Shown piece by piece: positions 62,380 to 64,000 of a stretch of 64,000 bases of DNA. The notes under the pieces are model-generated. The model had not been told where the DNA came from. It was given only the letters and a program-made list of their open reading frames with translations, and made no database searches. Origin of the DNA: Brevundimonas sp. PAMC22021 (GTDB taxonomy: Bacteria > Pseudomonadota > Alphaproteobacteria > Caulobacterales > Caulobacteraceae); the NCBI RefSeq assembly GCF_019443405.1, contig NZ_CP080376.1:868001-932000 (forward strand), written 5' to 3'. Positions within the stretch are counted from its first letter, which is position 1; each line of letters begins with the position of its first letter. The translations under genes were made by a program, and so were the position numbers.

Positions 62380-63105
62380 ATGACAGCAGCCGAACCCCAC
62401 GCGCACAGGGATCCGATCCTGGATCCCCCGCGCAAGAAGAAGAAGGGCCTCTCCACCGGCGCCATCATTGGCATCGGCGTCTCGGTGGTGGTCCACGCTC
62501 TGGTTGGCATCTACTTGTATCAAAACAAGTTCAAGCTGAAGGAGTTTAACTACGTCGACGACTCGGTGGACGTGGAGCTGGTGGAGCTTCCGCCGCCTCC
62601 GCCGCCTCCGCCGCCTCCGCCGCCTCCGCCGACCGACACGCCCCCGCCGCCCAAGCTGCAGGTGCGCGTGCCGGCCCCGGTGACGACGCCCAATCCGCCT
62701 CCGCCGGTCTATATCGAACCGACGAAGAAGGATGATCGTCAGGAGTACACCGGTCCTCCGGTCGTGGTCCCCGGACCGCCGCCGCCTCCGGCCCCTCCGG
62801 CTCCCGTGGCTCCGCCGCGTCAAGCGGTCACGACCAATGTGTCGTGGGGACGTCGCCCGGCTCCCGAGTTCCCGCAACGGGCTCAGGACCGCGGCATCGA
62901 GGCCGGATCGGTGACCCTGCTCTGCACGGTCGGCGCGAACGGCTCGGCGACGAACTGCAGCGTCGTCTCCGAGACGCCTTCGGGCGCCGGCTTCGGCCAG
63001 GAGGCCTTGCGGTCGATGCGTTCGGCCCGCTTCTCGCCCAGCACCGTCGATGGTGTGGCGCAAGGCGGACAGGCGCGGTTCACCGTGCGGTTCCAACTCC
63101 AGTAG
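62380..63105 (+). CDS. tonB: energy transducer TonB
   Basis: 241 aa. It has a short basic start, one membrane anchor (TGAIIGIGVSVVVHALVGIY), a proline-rich spacer with twelve or so consecutive prolines encoded by a CCGCCT-type repeat (about 62590-62630), and the C-terminal TonB fold (APEFPQRAQDRGIEAGSVTL, then SARFSPSTVDG). It spans the periplasm to energise receptors such as the one at 28-31 kb. The hexameric codon repeat may vary in length between strains. Confidence 0.95.
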   Translation: MTAAEPHAHRDPILDPPRKKKKGLSTGAIIGIGVSVVVHALVGIYLYQNKFKLKEFNYVDDSVDVELVELPPPPPPPPPPPPPPTDTPPPPKLQVRVPAPVTTPNPPPPVYIEPTKKDDRQEYTGPPVVVPGPPPPPAPPAPVAPPRQAVTTNVSWGRRPAPEFPQRAQDRGIEAGSVTLLCTVGANGSATNCSVVSETPSGAGFGQEALRSMRSARFSPSTVDGVAQGGQARFTVRFQLQ

Positions 63106-63127
63106 GGGTTGGCGTCATCAGGATGAA

Positions 63128-63160
63128 ACGCCCCGCGGGTTCGCCCCGCGGGGCGTTTTT
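63128..63160 (+). terminator. intrinsic terminator after tonB
   Basis: ACGCCCCGCGG (63128-63138) pairs with CCGCGGGGCGT (63146-63156), followed by a run of five T (63156-63160). Confidence 0.9.
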
Positions 63161-63267
63161 CTTTGTCCGCGATGCTTGTCGCAGGCGCGGCGGCTTCGAC
63201 GGAAATGCTGTCGGAGTGCTTGATCCTGGCGTCCCATGCCGTTAGACAACGCCTCTCGCGAAAGCGG

Positions 63268-63344
63268 GCCGCCTTAGCTCAGTTGGTTAGAGCGCCGGTT
63301 TGTGGAGCCGGAGGTCCTCAGTTCAAGCCTGAGAGGCGGTACCA
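63268..63344 (+). tRNA. tRNA-His (GTG), alphaproteobacterial type
   Basis: 77 nt including encoded CCA. The anticodon loop TTGTGGA gives GTG. The acceptor is GCCGCCT/AGGCGGT, so position 1-72 is G-U and the discriminator is A73, not the usual C73. This matches the Caulobacter-type tRNA-His. Confidence 0.95.
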
Positions 63345-63590
63345 TCTTCGACGGCGGCGAACGGCCGTTGTTCTCTCCTCATTGAGATGACTTGTTGATC
63401 CGGGCGCGCGGAGCCCCGGCCTGCTGTTGGGCATCCGGTTGGAGGGCGGGCGGGGCGCCGGGCCTTCGCCCGGAGTGTTGGTGGTTGTGTACCGTTTCAA
63501 CGAAAGCTGACGCCCCGCGCGGGTGGTTGGCTGCAAGCTCGGGACGGAGGATGGTGGCGGTCTTATCGCCTAACCCCATAAGCCTGCGCC

Positions 63591-63614
63591 CCCGGGTCAA
63601 GCCCGAGTGTGACG
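63591..63614. repeat. CGGGTCAAGCCCG-type palindrome
   Basis: CCCGGGTCAAGCCCGAGTGTGACG without its left neighbour: CGGG and CCCG flank TCAAG, then GTGACG. It is closely related to the copy ending at 63892 (CGGGACAAGCCCGAGGGTGACG), so the two are members of one repeat family. Confidence 0.6.
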
Positions 63615-63803
63615 TGGGCAGGCGGCCCTGCGAGGCTGTCCTTGGACCGGCCGAGTATCCCCTCGACCCTCTCGGCGCTGAACCGTGTTCAGCACCGGCG
63701 ACCGCAAAGCTCAGGCGGGTAAGTTGGGGTGAGGATTGGCTAGGGAGTCGTTTCGGCTGCCCTTTGCTGCCTCTGATGCGCTGGCTGGCCCTCTATTCCC
63801 TTC

Positions 63804-63889
63804 ATCCTCGCCCTTGTGGCGAGGATCCAGACTCCCGGTGCCAACCGGCCGAGACCGGGAGTCTGGACCCTCGGGACAAGCCCGAGGGT
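63804..63889. repeat. compound palindromic repeat, three nested hairpins
   Basis: Three perfect inverted repeats in a row: ATCCTCGCC/GGCGAGGAT (63804-63826), TCCAGACTCCCGGT/ACCGGGAGTCTGGA (63826-63867), ACCCTCGGG/CCCGAGGGT (63867-63889). Adjacent arms share a base. No open frame crosses it. Confidence 0.75.
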
Positions 63890-63935
63890 GACGAGGGGAA
63901 GGGAAAGGGAACGAAGTGGCGGCGAGGCGTCGGTT

Positions 63936-63983
63936 CTCCCTCCCGTTCGGGGAGGGTGGTCGCGTCAGCGACCGGGTGGGGGC
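63936..63983. repeat. CTCCCTCCC-gttc-GGGGAGGG plus GGTCGC/GCGACC repeat
   Basis: CCCTCCC with GGGGAGGG around GTTC, followed by GGTCGC (63958-63963) and GCGACC (63968-63973), then GGGTGGGGG. This resembles a dispersed intergenic repeat known by eye from many Caulobacterales and sphingomonad genomes. Confidence 0.6.
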
Positions 63984-64000
63984 GGCCCGGCAGGGTCGCG

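Larger units (their letters stand above)
63345..64000. other. gene-free, repeat-rich region at the window end
   Basis: I see no convincing protein or RNA gene after tRNA-His. The stretch holds several G/C-rich palindromes, listed separately, that resemble dispersed intergenic repeats of Caulobacterales. It continues past the window. Confidence 0.6.

Noticed and set aside
62590..62630. Proline-coding hexamer repeat suspected as an assembly artefact or slipped-strand switch
   Set aside because: A proline-rich spacer is standard in TonB, and any change by whole hexamers would keep the frame, so on/off switching is not expected.
63804..63889. Adjoining palindromes considered as a CRISPR array
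   Set aside because: The three inverted repeats differ from one another and there are no regularly spaced direct repeats or spacers.

Overview
This window is chromosomal DNA from a high-GC alphaproteobacterium of the Caulobacterales, most likely Brevundimonas or a close relative. The pointers are Caulobacter-type flagellar genes (fliX divergent from flgI-cheL-flbY, plus flbT-flaF), an alphaproteobacterial SOS box, a Caulobacter-type tRNA-His, a Xanthomonas/Caulobacter-type TonB receptor and a zeaxanthin-type carotenoid cluster. I see no phage, insertion sequence, CRISPR array or rRNA operon.

Layout. 1-7.4 kb: uvrA (cut by the window edge), a lipoprotein, an EAL-domain protein, and the flgI-cheL-flbY/fliX flagellar locus. 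7.5-12.7 kb: dksA, a vapBC toxin-antitoxin pair, gltX, a LOG-family enzyme, a lipoprotein and trhO. 12.7-31.7 kb: a pectin/hexuronate utilisation locus with uxaC-uxuB-uxaA, a family-10-type pectate lyase, kduI-kduD-kdgK, a LacI-family regulator, a keto-acid hydratase, an ExuT-type transporter, two esterases, a TonB-dependent receptor and a LamG lipoprotein. 31.8-36.1 kb: a flavin monooxygenase/ATP-grasp pair and an acyl-CoA dehydrogenase. 36.1-49.3 kb: mainly housekeeping and small genes, including moxR, flbT-flaF, exoD, ivd, a membrane-anchored lysozyme-like protein, mgtE, a FliN-like gene, lipB, msrB and two tRNAs. 49.3-55.7 kb: carotenoid genes crtX, crtZ, crtB, crtI and crtY with a divergent Crp/Fnr regulator. 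55.7-64 kb: tRNA-Thr, murA and two conserved partners, infA-maf-rng-yacG, tRNA-Phe, exbB-exbD-tonB, tRNA-His, and a gene-free stretch rich in palindromic repeats.

How the parts work together. In the pectin locus the outer-membrane receptor would import oligogalacturonides, powered by an ExbB-ExbD-TonB system like the one at the far end of the window. The lyase and esterases would trim them, ExuT would carry monomers inward, and UxaC/UxuB/UxaA plus KduI/KduD would converge on 2-keto-3-deoxygluconate for KdgK. The strongest unifying signal is a 9-base core, GACACCGGT, in every promoter region of this locus (six copies). It is very likely the operator of the local LacI-family repressor, whose own divergent promoter region holds two copies.

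The least explained items are a 21-codon reading frame with a near-perfect Shine-Dalgarno sequence, an internal complement to it and a strong terminator (41361-41521); the flavin monooxygenase/ATP-grasp operon (31788-33817); and a hydratase in the uronate locus that standard pathways do not need.
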